Notes: a model not told the origin generated them from the sequence alone. A stretch of DNA of 64,000 bases from Bacteroidaceae bacterium (GCA_017451645.1 JAFTNZ010000018.1:62001-126000), one strand, 5' to 3'; counted from the stretch's first letter, positions 1-9,211 are shown. A program made the numbers and translations.

Positions 1-1
1 C

Positions 2-889
2 ATGGCCAATCCGGCAGGCAGTTTTGCCGACGGGCACGACATCGTAATGGTGCAGGTAGAGGTAGTGGATGCCGAGGGTAACCGTTGCCCGCTGGCCAAC
101 GACATGGTAAATTTCACGCTCGAAGGTCCGGCCGAATGGCGTGGCGGTATCGCACAAGGTCCCGACAACTATGCCTTTGCCACCTCGTTGCCTGTAGAGT
201 GCGGTATCACCCGCGTGTTGGTACGCTCGACCACTGAAGCAGGTGAAGTGAGACTGACCGCTAAAGCTGAGGGATTAGGTACAGCCACAGAAAACTGGAC
301 TACCCTCCCTGTGGAAGTGGTGAACGGACTGAGCAGACACTTCCCCGGCGAACTCCTCCCCTGCCGTCTGGAGCGTGGCGAGACACCGCTCACTCCATCG
401 TACACCGACAAGAAGGTGGATGTACAGATTGTGGATGTAAAAGCCGGTGTGAATCAGGAAACAGCGACCAACAGTTTCGACGACAACGAGCTGAGCGAAT
501 GGCGCAACGATGGCAAGCTCAATACCGCTTGGATTACCTATAAACTCAACCGCCGCGCTGCAGTGGATGACATCTGCATGAAGCTCACCGGATGGCGCCA
601 ACGCAGCTACCCGCTCGAAATCTTTGCCGGCAAAGAGCTTATCTGGAAAGGCAACACAGAAAAGAGCCTCGGCTACATCCATCTGGACATTGAGCACCCC
701 GTCCTGACCGATGAGATTACCATCCGCCTGAAAGGTGCTGCCCAAGAGGGCGATGCCTTCGGACAAATCGTGGAGGTGGTGGAACCCAAAGCCGGAGAAC
801 TCGACCTCTTCAAGGCAAAAGATGGAGAGAAGACCCGCAGCGAACTCCGCATCGTGGAAATCGAGTTTCTGGAAACGTTGCAACAATAA
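2..889 (+). CDS. GH2 beta-galactosidase, C-terminal part (5' truncated)
   Basis: The reading frame is open to the left edge, so this is the last 295 residues of a larger protein; the ATG at position 2 is probably internal. The stretch around residues 30-90 (LEGPAEWRGGIAQG, then a beta-rich segment) matches the Ig-like C-terminal domain found after the catalytic barrel in Bacteroides family 2 glycoside hydrolases. Residues about 155-235 look like a discoidin/F5-8C carbohydrate-binding module (FDDNELSEWRNDG, TAWITYKL). The catalytic domain is outside the window, so substrate cannot be judged. Such enzymes are normally secreted to the periplasm and remove terminal galactose from glycans. The family assignment is from pattern recognition; the exact EC number is inference. 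Confidence 0.8.
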   Translation: MANPAGSFADGHDIVMVQVEVVDAEGNRCPLANDMVNFTLEGPAEWRGGIAQGPDNYAFATSLPVECGITRVLVRSTTEAGEVRLTAKAEGLGTATENWTTLPVEVVNGLSRHFPGELLPCRLERGETPLTPSYTDKKVDVQIVDVKAGVNQETATNSFDDNELSEWRNDGKLNTAWITYKLNRRAAVDDICMKLTGWRQRSYPLEIFAGKELIWKGNTEKSLGYIHLDIEHPVLTDEITIRLKGAAQEGDAFGQIVEVVEPKAGELDLFKAKDGEKTRSELRIVEIEFLETLQQ

Positions 890-924
890 TGAGGATTTTA
901 TTTCTCCATCCGATAAATTATGGT

Positions 925-932
925 TACTTTTG
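925..932 (+). promoter_or_regulatory. Bacteroides -7 element upstream of slyD-like gene
   Basis: TACTTTTG fits the Bacteroides -7 consensus TAnnTTTG and lies 43 bp before the ATG at 976. No good -33 TTG is visible at the expected distance. It would separate slyD-aroC transcription from the upstream GH2 gene. Confidence 0.55.
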
Positions 933-975
933 CAAAGTTTTAATTGATTAATTGATAAAGATAAAATAAATAAGA

Positions 976-1569
976 ATGGATACAACACCCAATAAGTACA
1001 TCACAGTGGCATACAAACTGCACGTGATGCGTGACGGAAAGAAGGAATTGGTTGAAGAGGCTCCGAAGGCTCATCCCTATCAGTTCATTTCGGGCATGGG
1101 CATTTCATTAGATGCCTTTGAAGCACAAGTACAGCCCCTTCAAGCCGGAGACTCTTTTGATTTTGTCATACCCTGCGCCGAAGCATACGGTCCCTATGAA
1201 CCGGAACGTGTGGTGACCCTTGGCAAGGATGTGTTCTGCCGCGACGGCAAGTTCCAGTCGGAATACATCTATCCGGGAGCCTATGTCCCCTTGGTCAACG
1301 AAGATGGCAACCACTTTCAGGGACTGGTGGCTGAAGTGAGAGAAACGGAAGTAGTCATTGACCTGAACGACCGGTTGGCAGGTATGGACCTGATGTTTAC
1401 GGGAGAAGTTGTGGAGTCGCGTCCGGCTACCAACGAAGAGATTCAAGGCATGATCAATATGCTGACCAGCGATGGATGCGGATGTGGATGCGGTGAATGC
1501 GGAGGATGCGGGGGTGACTGCGACGATCATCACCACGACGGAGGATGTGGATGCGGACATTGCCACTAA
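976..1569 (+). CDS. slyD: SlyD-type FKBP peptidyl-prolyl cis-trans isomerase with metal-binding tail
   Basis: A 197-residue cytoplasmic protein. The FKBP core occupies about residues 8-75 and 125-150 (ISGMGISLDAFEA, LQAGDSFDFVIPCAEAYG), with the insert-in-flap arrangement of SlyD between them. It would catalyse proline isomerisation and act as a folding chaperone. The last ~33 residues are a Cys/His/Gly tail with nine Cys and five His, comparable to the nickel-binding tail of E. coli SlyD. There is no signal peptide. It lies 29 bp upstream of aroC and may share its transcript. The metal bound cannot be told from sequence. Confidence 0.9.
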   Translation: MDTTPNKYITVAYKLHVMRDGKKELVEEAPKAHPYQFISGMGISLDAFEAQVQPLQAGDSFDFVIPCAEAYGPYEPERVVTLGKDVFCRDGKFQSEYIYPGAYVPLVNEDGNHFQGLVAEVRETEVVIDLNDRLAGMDLMFTGEVVESRPATNEEIQGMINMLTSDGCGCGCGECGGCGGDCDDHHHDGGCGCGHCH

Positions 1570-1598
1570 TGCTATATATATAATAAGGTATAGAGGAA

Positions 1599-2678
1599 AT
1601 GTTCAACAACACATTCGGAAACCTTTTCCGCCTGACGACTTTCGGTGAATCACATGGGAAAGCCATCGGTGGAGTCGTTGATGGCTACCCTTCCGGTATC
1701 GAACTGGATATGGAATTTATCCAAGCCGAACTGAAACGCCGAAAACCGGGGCAATCTCCGATAACCACTGACAGGAAAGAGGAAGATGAAGTACAATTCC
1801 TTTCCGGTGTTTTTGAAGGAAAGACTACGGGCTGTCCCATCGGATTTTTGGTGTACAACACCAACCAACATTCCAATGACTACGAAAACCTGCGCGAGAT
1901 TTTCCGTCCTTCGCATGCCGACTACACCTATACCCAAAAATATGGAGTACGCGACCATCGGGGAGGAGGGCGTTCATCAGCCCGTGAAACCATCTCCCGT
2001 TGTGTAGGTGGTGCTTTGGCCAAACTGGCTCTCAAGCAGTTAGGAATCAGTGTGCAGGCATACACCTCACAAGTGGGAGACATAGCACTGACCAGCAACT
2101 ACCAGTCGTACGACCTCGACCTGACGGAGAAAAATGCCGTCCGTTGTCCTGACCCGGAAAAGGCTATAGCCATGGAGAAACTGATAGCCGAGGTGAAGGC
2201 TGCGGGTGACACTATCGGTGGAGTCATCAGTTGCGTTGTCAAAGGATGCCCTGTAGGGTTAGGACAGCCGGCGTTCGGCAAACTGCACGCAGCATTGGGC
2301 AGTGCCATGCTCAGTATCAATGCCGTCAAAGGATTTGAATATGGAGCCGGATTCGCAGGGGTCAATGCACGTGGCTCTGAACAGAATGATATTTTTTACA
2401 ATAATAACGGGAAAATAGACACCCGCTCCAACAACTCTGGAGGTATCCAAGGGGGAATCAGTAACGGGCAAGACATCTATTTCCGGGTAGCCTTCAAACC
2501 TGTAGCCACCCTGCTGATGGAGCAACAGACTGTGGATATACATGGAAACGACACATTGGTCAAGGCCCGTGGCAGACACGACCCTTGTGTCTTACCACGT
2601 GCAGTCCCCATTGTCGAGGCGATGACCGCTATGGTGTTGTTGGACTACTACCTGATGAATAAAGCAAGCAATCTGTAG
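1599..2678 (+). CDS. aroC: chorismate synthase
   Basis: A 359-residue full-length enzyme that converts 5-enolpyruvylshikimate-3-phosphate to chorismate, the last common step of aromatic amino-acid and folate synthesis, using reduced FMN. Family signatures are visible: [12 protein letters not shown] near the N-terminus, [17 protein letters not shown] in the middle, and [13 protein letters not shown] before the C-terminus. A GAGGAA ribosome-binding-like sequence precedes the ATG. The next gene (a glycosyltransferase) starts 29 bp after the stop, so aroC may head the polysaccharide operon, although no functional link is known. Confidence 0.97.
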   Translation: MFNNTFGNLFRLTTFGESHGKAIGGVVDGYPSGIELDMEFIQAELKRRKPGQSPITTDRKEEDEVQFLSGVFEGKTTGCPIGFLVYNTNQHSNDYENLREIFRPSHADYTYTQKYGVRDHRGGGRSSARETISRCVGGALAKLALKQLGISVQAYTSQVGDIALTSNYQSYDLDLTEKNAVRCPDPEKAIAMEKLIAEVKAAGDTIGGVISCVVKGCPVGLGQPAFGKLHAALGSAMLSINAVKGFEYGAGFAGVNARGSEQNDIFYNNNGKIDTRSNNSGGIQGGISNGQDIYFRVAFKPVATLLMEQQTVDIHGNDTLVKARGRHDPCVLPRAVPIVEAMTAMVLLDYYLMNKASNL

Positions 2679-2707
2679 TTGTGGAATTTCCCTGATAGCC
2701 TGAAGAT

Positions 2708-3598
2708 ATGATACAGACAAGAACAAATGCGCTCTTTTCAAAAATGGCGTTGGCATGGAATGATATTCAAGGACAATGGATAAAGTGGAAAGTCCGCTAT
2801 TTGAAAGGATTCCGGATTGTCGGTGGACTGAATGACTCGCCACGGAGCACAAAGATAGTCGTTTCGCTCACCAGCTATGGACGTCGTGTAAGCAAGACTG
2901 TGCCATACACACTCGCCTCGTTGCTGAAACAAACGACCAAACCGGACAGAATAATACTTTGGCTGGACAATGAACATTGGCACGAAGGGAATATACCGCA
3001 ACATCTGAAACAGTTAAGGAACTGTGGGGTGGAAATACGATTTTGTCAAGATTACCGCTCGTACAAAAAGCTGTTGCCTTCACTGGCTCTTTGTCCCGAA
3101 GAGATTATCATCACTGTGGATGATGACATCTATTATTCTCCGCATTTGATTGAACGGATGTATGAATCTTATATGAAAAGTCCAGAATGCGTGCACTGCG
3201 TAGTGGCACATGAGCCTTTGCTGGAAAACGATGGCAGCCTACGGCCTTACGACGATTGGAGAAAAGATGTCTGTGAGACCTTCTCCGGACGACTGTTCCC
3301 TGTGGGTTGGGGTGGCGTGCTTTATCCCCCAGGCACTTTGTGGAAAGATGTCGCAGACTATGGTTTGGCTCAAAGAATGGCTCCGGCAGCCGATGACATC
3401 TGGTTCTGGGGAATGGCTCTGGTAAAAGGTACGAACCACCGACTGGTAGATTTTAAAGGATGTACGAACTACACATTGGACTCCATCTATCAGTATTTTC
3501 ATAGCGAATCGGCTCTGACACACCAGAATGTAAAGGAGGGAAGAAACGACAAACAGCTGAAAGCCGTTTGTTCTAATTATCATTTGTTTGAAAAATAA
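2708..3598 (+). CDS. putative glycosyltransferase (GT-A fold)
   Basis: A 296-residue soluble protein without signal peptide. It has a nucleotide-sugar transferase layout: beta-strand start KIVVSLTSYGRR (about 49-60), the acceptor-side segment LLKQTTKPDRIILWLDNE, and a metal-binding DxD-type motif VDDDIYYS with Asp138-140. This resembles small cytoplasmic transferases of capsule and O-antigen clusters. Donor and acceptor sugars are unknown. It is the first of five co-directional genes with short gaps (11 bp to the acyltransferase), all of polysaccharide-assembly type. Confidence 0.8.
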   Translation: MIQTRTNALFSKMALAWNDIQGQWIKWKVRYLKGFRIVGGLNDSPRSTKIVVSLTSYGRRVSKTVPYTLASLLKQTTKPDRIILWLDNEHWHEGNIPQHLKQLRNCGVEIRFCQDYRSYKKLLPSLALCPEEIIITVDDDIYYSPHLIERMYESYMKSPECVHCVVAHEPLLENDGSLRPYDDWRKDVCETFSGRLFPVGWGGVLYPPGTLWKDVADYGLAQRMAPAADDIWFWGMALVKGTNHRLVDFKGCTNYTLDSIYQYFHSESALTHQNVKEGRNDKQLKAVCSNYHLFEK

Positions 3599-3608
3599 AT
3601 AGGACATC

Positions 3609-4196
3609 ATGATCAAGACTAAAGCAGATCTGAAACATTATCTGGCAGAGGATCTCAAACGGATAGGATGGGCTATGCCCTGGTGGAAAGCTTTCATCTT
3701 CAGTGAAACCTACCGCGTACACAGCTACATCCGCAACTTACGCTACCTGGAATACTACACCAACAACCGCAAGTGGTACAACCTGCCGATGTACATTTAC
3801 CACCTGCTGCAACACAGGCGGATGTCACTGCGCAATGTGATGAACATTTCGCCCAACGTCATGGGACCGGGGTTCAAGTTTGTCCATCCCGGTTTTCTAC
3901 GGATAAACCCCGGTGCGCACATTGGGAAAAACTGTACCATATTGCCAAATGTATTGATAGGACGCAAGTTGCCTGGTATAAAACGTACACCGGATGGAGG
4001 AATGGAAGATGTTGACAGGGGACTCGACCCTTTCTATATCGGTGACAACTGCTACATAGGCACAGGCGCAATCTTACTGATACCCCACTCCATCGGAAAT
4101 AATGTCACCATTGCGGCCGGTTCTGTCGTGCTGGATGATGTTCCTGACAACTGTGTGGTGGCCGGAGTACCTGCAAAAATTATAAAAAGACTGTAG
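3609..4196 (+). CDS. left-handed beta-helix (hexapeptide) acyltransferase, serine acetyltransferase-like
   Basis: A 195-residue protein. The second half has hexapeptide repeats (INPGAHIGKNCTILPNVLIGRK, then DNCYIGTGAILLIPHSIGNNVTIAAGSVVLDDV), ending with the VAGVPAKII motif shared by CysE/WcaF-like transferases. The alpha-helical N-terminal third is like serine acetyltransferase. Because it lies between two glycosyltransferase genes, O- or N-acetylation of a sugar is more likely than cysteine synthesis; this is inference from context. It begins 11 bp after the previous stop. Confidence 0.82.
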   Translation: MIKTKADLKHYLAEDLKRIGWAMPWWKAFIFSETYRVHSYIRNLRYLEYYTNNRKWYNLPMYIYHLLQHRRMSLRNVMNISPNVMGPGFKFVHPGFLRINPGAHIGKNCTILPNVLIGRKLPGIKRTPDGGMEDVDRGLDPFYIGDNCYIGTGAILLIPHSIGNNVTIAAGSVVLDDVPDNCVVAGVPAKIIKRL

Positions 4197-4257
4197 AATT
4201 CGTATAATAAAGGATATGTATTGACGTTCTTATATTAGAAATCAGCCATAGAGAGGT

Positions 4258-5271
4258 ATGAAAGTTTCGGTTATTTGCCCAATATACAATGAAGAAAAGT
4301 TCATTGCACGTTGTATAGATACGATGTTGTCTCAGGATTTCCCATCCAATGAGATGGAATTGCTGTTTATCGACGGAATGAGCAACGACCGTACAAGGGA
4401 AATTGTGAGCGAATACGAGAAAAAGCACAGCCTTGTCCGTATGTTGGACAATCCACAAAAGGTTGTACCTTATGCTCTGAATACCGGCATTAGGGAATCC
4501 AAAGGAGAATATGTCATCCGCATAGACGGCCATTGCTCTTATCCAACCAATTACATCTCAACGCTGATACGTTGGATAGAGAAGTTGAAAGCGGACAATG
4601 TGGGTGGCGTGTGGAACACTCTACCTGCCAATGATTCTCCCATTTGTCATGCCGTAGCAATCGCTTCAAGCCATAAGTTCGGTGTAGGAAACTCATTGCA
4701 CAAAGTCGGTGCCGACAAAGTGACAGAGACAGACACCGTGCCCTTCGGCTGTTTCCCACGCTCGATTTTTGACCGTATCGGATTGTTTGACACTGATTTG
4801 GTGCGCAATCAAGATGATGAATTCAACGCACGAATCATCAAACATGGAGGAAAAATCTATCTGATACCCAATCTGATTATAGACTACTACGCCCGCAATT
4901 CAGCAAAGAAAATGATGAAGATGTACTATCAGTACGGGCTATTCAAACCTTTGGTGAATAAAAAATTGGGAGCTCCTGCTACGGTGCGTCAATTTTTTCC
5001 TATGGCCTTTGTCATTGGCCTTATAGCCGGTGCATGCCTCAGTCTTCTGACATCGTGGGCCGTATATCCCTACGTTGCCGTATTGTTGTTGTACCTGTTA
5101 TTGGCATTTGGCTTTGCTCTGCAGGAAGCACGTCAACGCAAAATCCGGTCATTGTTGGGATGGTTGCCACTAATGTTCTTTTTGATACATATCAGCTATG
5201 GCTGGGGATATCTGGTCGGGATTTATAAATTATTGACCAAACAAGAGTTCTCAGTGAAAGTAAACAGATAA
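4258..5271 (+). CDS. family 2 glycosyltransferase with C-terminal membrane segments
   Basis: A 337-residue protein of the ExoA/succinoglycan-type layout. The GT2 domain starts at residue 2 (VSVICPIYNEEKFIARCID) with FIDGMSNDRT and the metal-site motif IRIDGHCSY; FDTDLVRNQDDEFNARI provides the acidic ED-type site. After about residue 240 there are two to three hydrophobic helices, so it is probably anchored in the inner membrane. It would transfer a sugar to a lipid-linked glycan. It follows the acyltransferase by 61 bp and precedes the aminotransferase by 25 bp. Confidence 0.88.
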   Translation: MKVSVICPIYNEEKFIARCIDTMLSQDFPSNEMELLFIDGMSNDRTREIVSEYEKKHSLVRMLDNPQKVVPYALNTGIRESKGEYVIRIDGHCSYPTNYISTLIRWIEKLKADNVGGVWNTLPANDSPICHAVAIASSHKFGVGNSLHKVGADKVTETDTVPFGCFPRSIFDRIGLFDTDLVRNQDDEFNARIIKHGGKIYLIPNLIIDYYARNSAKKMMKMYYQYGLFKPLVNKKLGAPATVRQFFPMAFVIGLIAGACLSLLTSWAVYPYVAVLLLYLLLAFGFALQEARQRKIRSLLGWLPLMFFLIHISYGWGYLVGIYKLLTKQEFSVKVNR

Positions 5272-5296
5272 TAATTACCACAGAAATAAGACAACG

Positions 5297-6508
5297 ATGA
5301 AAATACCCTTTTCTCCACCGTATATAGATGAATCTATAATTGATGAAGTAGTTGACACACTGCGTTCCGGCTGGATTACGACCGGACCGAAAGTGAAGGC
5401 TTTGGAACAGGAAATAAAGACATACAGCCAATCAGAAGAAGTACTTTGTGTCAACTCATGGACATCAGGTGCCATGCTGATGCTGACATGGTTGGGAGTA
5501 AAGCCGGGCGACGAAGTGATAGTGCCTGCATATACCTATTGCGCCACCGCTCATGCAGTGATACATACCGGAGCCAAACCCGTGATGGTGGATTCTGGAG
5601 AGGACTTCAACATCTCCGTGGATGCAATCCGAAAGGCTATCACTCCACGTACAAAAGCAATCCTGCCTGTAGATATTGGCGGCTTTCCGTGCGATTATCC
5701 GGCTATCATGCAATTGGTGAATGAGCCTGAAATCAAAGCAATGTTCGTACCCGACAATGAAGTGCAGCGCCAATTGGGACGCATCCTTGTGGTAAGCGAC
5801 TCTGCCCATTCATTGGGAGCCAAACTTCCACATGGAGGACGCTCGGATGTAGCCATCTTCTCGCTTCATGCGGTGAAGAATGTGACCTCTGCCGAAGGTG
5901 GAGCCATCTGCCTGAACCTGCCCGCTCCATTCGACAATGCTGCAGTCTATTCCGAATTGCGTTTGAATACGTTAAACTGTCAAACCAAAGATGCTTTCAC
6001 AAAATCTCAGGCCGGAGGATGGAAATATGACATCGTAGGATTGGGTATGAAAATCAACCTTCCGGATGTCAATGCTGCCATAGCTTTGGCACAAATGCGC
6101 ATCTATCCGCAATTGCTCGAAAGACGCAAGGAGGTGTTTCAAGCATATGAACGCGGATTTGCCGACTGCGATTGGATGGTAATGCCTCCATCTGTAACAG
6201 AAAATGGTGTGGAGAGCTCCTATCATCTGCTGGCACTGCGCATCAAAGGAATCACTGAGGAGCAACGCAACGACATCATTGCAGAAGTGGCCAAAGCTGA
6301 AGTGGCGGTGAATGTACACTATGTGCCACTGCCCATGCTGACCTACTTCAGGGAATTGGGGTATCAGATGGAGGACTATCCGAAGGCTTTTGCCAATTAT
6401 TGTTCTGAAATATCGCTGCCAATATACCCACAGTTGACAGATGAACAGGTGAACTATATCGTGAATTGCATGAAAGAAGCTTATGCAAAAGTGGTGAAAG
6501 GCGAATGA
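5297..6508 (+). CDS. DegT/DnrJ/EryC1-family PLP aminotransferase
   Basis: A 403-residue sugar aminotransferase. The fold signatures are present: EVLCVNSWTSGAMLML (PLP phosphate contact), GDEVIVPAYTYCATAH, VSDSAHSLGA (Asp and His near the cofactor), and the Schiff-base Lys in SLHAVKNVTSAEGG. Enzymes of this family aminate 3- or 4-keto nucleotide sugars. With the WbpM-type 4,6-dehydratase at 10.1-11.4 kb and the adjacent phosphoglycosyltransferase, it may make a 4-amino-4,6-dideoxy-HexNAc. That pathway is inferred. The stop overlaps the next start as ATGA. Confidence 0.92.
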   Translation: MKIPFSPPYIDESIIDEVVDTLRSGWITTGPKVKALEQEIKTYSQSEEVLCVNSWTSGAMLMLTWLGVKPGDEVIVPAYTYCATAHAVIHTGAKPVMVDSGEDFNISVDAIRKAITPRTKAILPVDIGGFPCDYPAIMQLVNEPEIKAMFVPDNEVQRQLGRILVVSDSAHSLGAKLPHGGRSDVAIFSLHAVKNVTSAEGGAICLNLPAPFDNAAVYSELRLNTLNCQTKDAFTKSQAGGWKYDIVGLGMKINLPDVNAAIALAQMRIYPQLLERRKEVFQAYERGFADCDWMVMPPSVTENGVESSYHLLALRIKGITEEQRNDIIAEVAKAEVAVNVHYVPLPMLTYFRELGYQMEDYPKAFANYCSEISLPIYPQLTDEQVNYIVNCMKEAYAKVVKGE

Positions 6509-7095
6509 TGAAAAGAACATTTGATGTTGTGGCCAGTGCCATAGGTCTGATATGCCTGTCTCCCCTGTTTTTAGTGATGGCTGTGTGGATCAAGTGCGAT
6601 TCGCGCGGTCCGGTGTTTTATCGGCAATCCAGAGTCGGACGCGGAGGCAAGGACTTTTTGCTCTACAAGTTCCGTTCGATGTATCTGGATGCTGACAAAC
6701 AGGGATTGATAACTGTCGGCGGACGCGACCCGCGCGTAACTCCTTCAGGATACTACATCCGCAAATATAAACTGGATGAATTCCCTCAACTTATCAACGT
6801 GCTAAAAGGAGACATGAGTCTGGTAGGACCGCGTCCTGAAGTGCGCAAATATGTAGCCATGTACACCGATGAACAGAAGCATGTGCTGGATGTCCGACCC
6901 GGTATCACAGACATGGCCTCTATCCGTTATCGCAATGAAAACGAAATTCTTGCCGGGGTAGATAACCCTGAAGAGTACTACATTCAAGTCATCATGCCCG
7001 ACAAGCTGAGAATGAACTTGGAATACGTCAAGAATCAAAGCCTTACCCACGACATCCGCCTGATAGGGCAGACAATCAAAGAGATTCTGAAATAA
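6505..7095 (+). CDS. initiating sugar-phosphate transferase (PglC/WcaJ-type monotopic phosphoglycosyltransferase)
   Basis: The start ATG at 6505 overlaps the preceding stop by four bases (ATGA); the next codon is also ATG. The 196-residue product is the short, PglC-like form: one N-terminal re-entrant hydrophobic helix (FDVVASAIGLICLSPLFLVM), then FYRQSRVGRGGKDF, YKFRSMYLDAD, and the signature LDEFPQLINVLKGDMSLVGPRP. It transfers a sugar-1-phosphate from UDP-sugar to undecaprenyl phosphate at the inner membrane, the first step of a lipid-linked glycan. It closes the five-gene + operon. Confidence 0.93.
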   Translation: MMKRTFDVVASAIGLICLSPLFLVMAVWIKCDSRGPVFYRQSRVGRGGKDFLLYKFRSMYLDADKQGLITVGGRDPRVTPSGYYIRKYKLDEFPQLINVLKGDMSLVGPRPEVRKYVAMYTDEQKHVLDVRPGITDMASIRYRNENEILAGVDNPEEYYIQVIMPDKLRMNLEYVKNQSLTHDIRLIGQTIKEILK

Positions 7096-7121
7096 TCCAT
7101 TTCACCTGTAGGAAGAGAGGA

Positions 7122-7583
7122 CTAAAACTTCCTGAAATGAAGTAGAGCATAGCCTGCATCCAGTGTCATGTGCGAATGGTTCAGTGTGTTGACACGAAAG
7201 TGAGTAGTGTCCGTCCGTAGTCCGAAACGGGACAATTCGTCCGGCGAAACTCTTTCAGCTTCATTCTTGTAATAACGGAAATCACCGACATGAAGAGAAT
7301 CGCCAATGTGGGCAAATCGACCGACATAATAAGTCATCTCCTGCCCCGGGCGCTTGTCTTCCGGCCTCCAAGCCAACTCAATCAATCTATGCTGTATAAT
7401 GTAATAGGTGTATTCACAGGAATCAGTCCTACCATCGGCATAAGCTATCTGCCGGAGTTGCCACATTCCGTCCAAATCTCCATTGGAAAGGTCAGACTCG
7501 CATCCTGATGCCAACATGACAAAAAAACAAGCCAACAAACTCGATTTCAATAACTTTCTCATTATCATCTTTTTTATTTGCAT
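7122..7583 (-). CDS. small lipoprotein with lipocalin-like fold (hypothetical)
   Basis: A 153-residue product with a basic start, a hydrophobic helix and a lipobox ending in ASGC, so it is probably a lipoprotein. The mature part has a start typical of Bacteroidetes lipocalin-like proteins (LDGMWQLRQIAYADG) and alternating beta-type segments; no function is known. An AGGAG sequence sits just before the ATG at 7583, and that start overlaps the end of the wzi-like gene by 10 bp. ATGs at 7568 and 7562 are alternative starts. Coupling to the wzi-like gene suggests an outer-membrane or periplasmic partner. Confidence 0.75.
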   Translation of the reverse strand: MQIKKMIMRKLLKSSLLACFFVMLASGCESDLSNGDLDGMWQLRQIAYADGRTDSCEYTYYIIQHRLIELAWRPEDKRPGQEMTYYVGRFAHIGDSLHVGDFRYYKNEAERVSPDELSRFGLRTDTTHFRVNTLNHSHMTLDAGYALLHFRKF

Positions 7584-9124
7584 AATACTCCTTTTTTAGA
7601 AATGGTGACTGATGCCCCGGCGGCATGTCCGCTAATCTCGCTGTAATCCCAAGCACCGGCAAACGTAAATTGCCAACCTGCCCATTTTGACGGACGATAA
7701 CTGACCTCGGCAAAACTGCGCACTTCAGACATGATTTCCGGCAGAGGATCATAATAAGTACCCCAATGATCAGTCAGAGAACAAAGCACCCTATAATCCC
7801 ATTCCACCGAAGGGGAACCTGAGATGCCCAAATGATGAGCCTTTATCCGATTGCTCCGAAAAAGCAGGTAGCCGTTTTGGTTATAAACAGGCGACAGCAC
7901 CAACGGATTGCCAATACCCATCCCCCAATGTTGCCAAGAGGGGTAGATGTAATGATTATAATAGTTGTCAACAGCGCTTATCTGGTCGTCAAAGTAGGTG
8001 TTGTTATCGTGGAATAAGGGGCCAGTCTGTTCCTTTGTAGCCACATATTCATAAAGGATCTGATTGACAACTCTATTCTTAGGGAACGTCACTTCTATAC
8101 CGTAAAGCCCATCTTTCCAATAATATGCGTCAGGTATGAGAGGAGGGAAATAATCCCAAAAGGAGCCTTTACCGAAATTGTCCCCATACTCTTTCCATGA
8201 GGATTCGTCGACAATCATCGACTGATCTTCAAAAAAGTGCTCGTAATAGGGGCTGACAGTCCACTCTCCGATGTGAATATCAAGAACGACGTGCCAACTT
8301 CCCAATGTATTACCATAAATATTATTCTGTTCGGCTGTAGGAGTAGAAGAATCCCCACTGAAAGGAAGCAACACTTTAAAGTAGTCTTTGAAAGAAGAGG
8401 GCATCTTCTGCGTGCCATTGCCGGTGTTATACACGGTTCCACCAAACTGAGTCATCATTTCCAAGCCAACGGTCAACTCTACAGGAAATTTATCGGGATT
8501 TCCAAACTTGATGAATCCGGCCTTACTATGATAAAGAATATCTTCGCCATAACGTGAAGCTGTACCAGACGTAAATTCTTTCTGCCAGCGGTCGTCCGTA
8601 AACCGACCGTATGCCAAATGCCCTTTAAGTTGTAACCAACTGACACCGGGAATAGTCCAGAAATCCGACAACCCGAAACGCACTTGCGGAATAGGACGGC
8701 TATTGCCTGAATAGGTCATACCGCCTGAAGAGAGGCGAAGGTTTTTCAATTCAGCATACCGTTCTTTACTGCCTATGCTCAATTCTAACGGACCATACGT
8801 GAAATCGGCATAAGCCTGATGGACAAAAAAGGAGGAGCTATGATTGTATGCGGTTGCCAAATCAAGTCCAAAGGCATACCCCCACTTACCTGAATTCCCC
8901 AACTTGCCCCGACCGAACAGACCTGCCTTCAGATAACCATACTGATTATCAATCGAAGCCAGCCCTTGCCGACCATTACTGAACCAAAAAGGAGCATATT
9001 CTCCTTGTCCTGCCACAACATGGCTTTCAAATGCATAACTTACATGTGGCCTGAACTGAGCCTTGGCAACAACCGCCCAACAAACGATAAGGATAAGTAT
9101 ATATTTTCGTTGCATGACAAACAT
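7574..9124 (-). CDS. Wzi-like capsule assembly outer-membrane protein
   Basis: A 516-residue protein with a signal peptide (ILILIVCWAVVAKAQ) and long runs of alternating hydrophobic residues ending in aromatic residues, as in a beta-barrel. Segments such as FWFSNGRQGLASIDNQYGYLKAGLFGRGKLG and GKGSFWDYFPPLIPDAYYWKDGLYGIEV match the capsule assembly Wzi family common in Bacteroides. In E. coli Wzi is an outer-membrane lectin that anchors capsule at the cell surface. ATG at 9115 is an alternative start. It lies tail-to-tail with the polysaccharide operon and probably serves it or a capsule. Confidence 0.85.
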   Translation of the reverse strand: MFVMQRKYILILIVCWAVVAKAQFRPHVSYAFESHVVAGQGEYAPFWFSNGRQGLASIDNQYGYLKAGLFGRGKLGNSGKWGYAFGLDLATAYNHSSSFFVHQAYADFTYGPLELSIGSKERYAELKNLRLSSGGMTYSGNSRPIPQVRFGLSDFWTIPGVSWLQLKGHLAYGRFTDDRWQKEFTSGTASRYGEDILYHSKAGFIKFGNPDKFPVELTVGLEMMTQFGGTVYNTGNGTQKMPSSFKDYFKVLLPFSGDSSTPTAEQNNIYGNTLGSWHVVLDIHIGEWTVSPYYEHFFEDQSMIVDESSWKEYGDNFGKGSFWDYFPPLIPDAYYWKDGLYGIEVTFPKNRVVNQILYEYVATKEQTGPLFHDNNTYFDDQISAVDNYYNHYIYPSWQHWGMGIGNPLVLSPVYNQNGYLLFRSNRIKAHHLGISGSPSVEWDYRVLCSLTDHWGTYYDPLPEIMSEVRSFAEVSYRPSKWAGWQFTFAGAWDYSEISGHAAGASVTISKKGVLCK

Positions 9125-9211
9125 GGATGTGTAAAACTACTATCATAACGTTTTTTTCTGTCAATTAGTATTTAAATCCAAGTAAAGAGACTGGCCGATG
9201 GATAAATTTTG

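Noticed and set aside
275-988. A 237-residue minus-strand open frame across the GH2 and slyD start region
   Set aside because: It lies opposite a well-recognised GH2 C-terminus and crosses the slyD promoter; its composition shows no protein family.
3609-4196. The hexapeptide protein as the cysteine-synthesis enzyme CysE
   Set aside because: The repeat pattern fits, but it sits between two glycosyltransferase genes and no cysK is near; sugar acetylation is more likely, though not proven.
7096-7121. A possible bidirectional terminator between the phosphoglycosyltransferase and lipoprotein genes
   Set aside because: AGGAAG and CTTCCT can pair across the boundary, but the stem is short and includes the stop region of the minus-strand gene; support is too weak to list.
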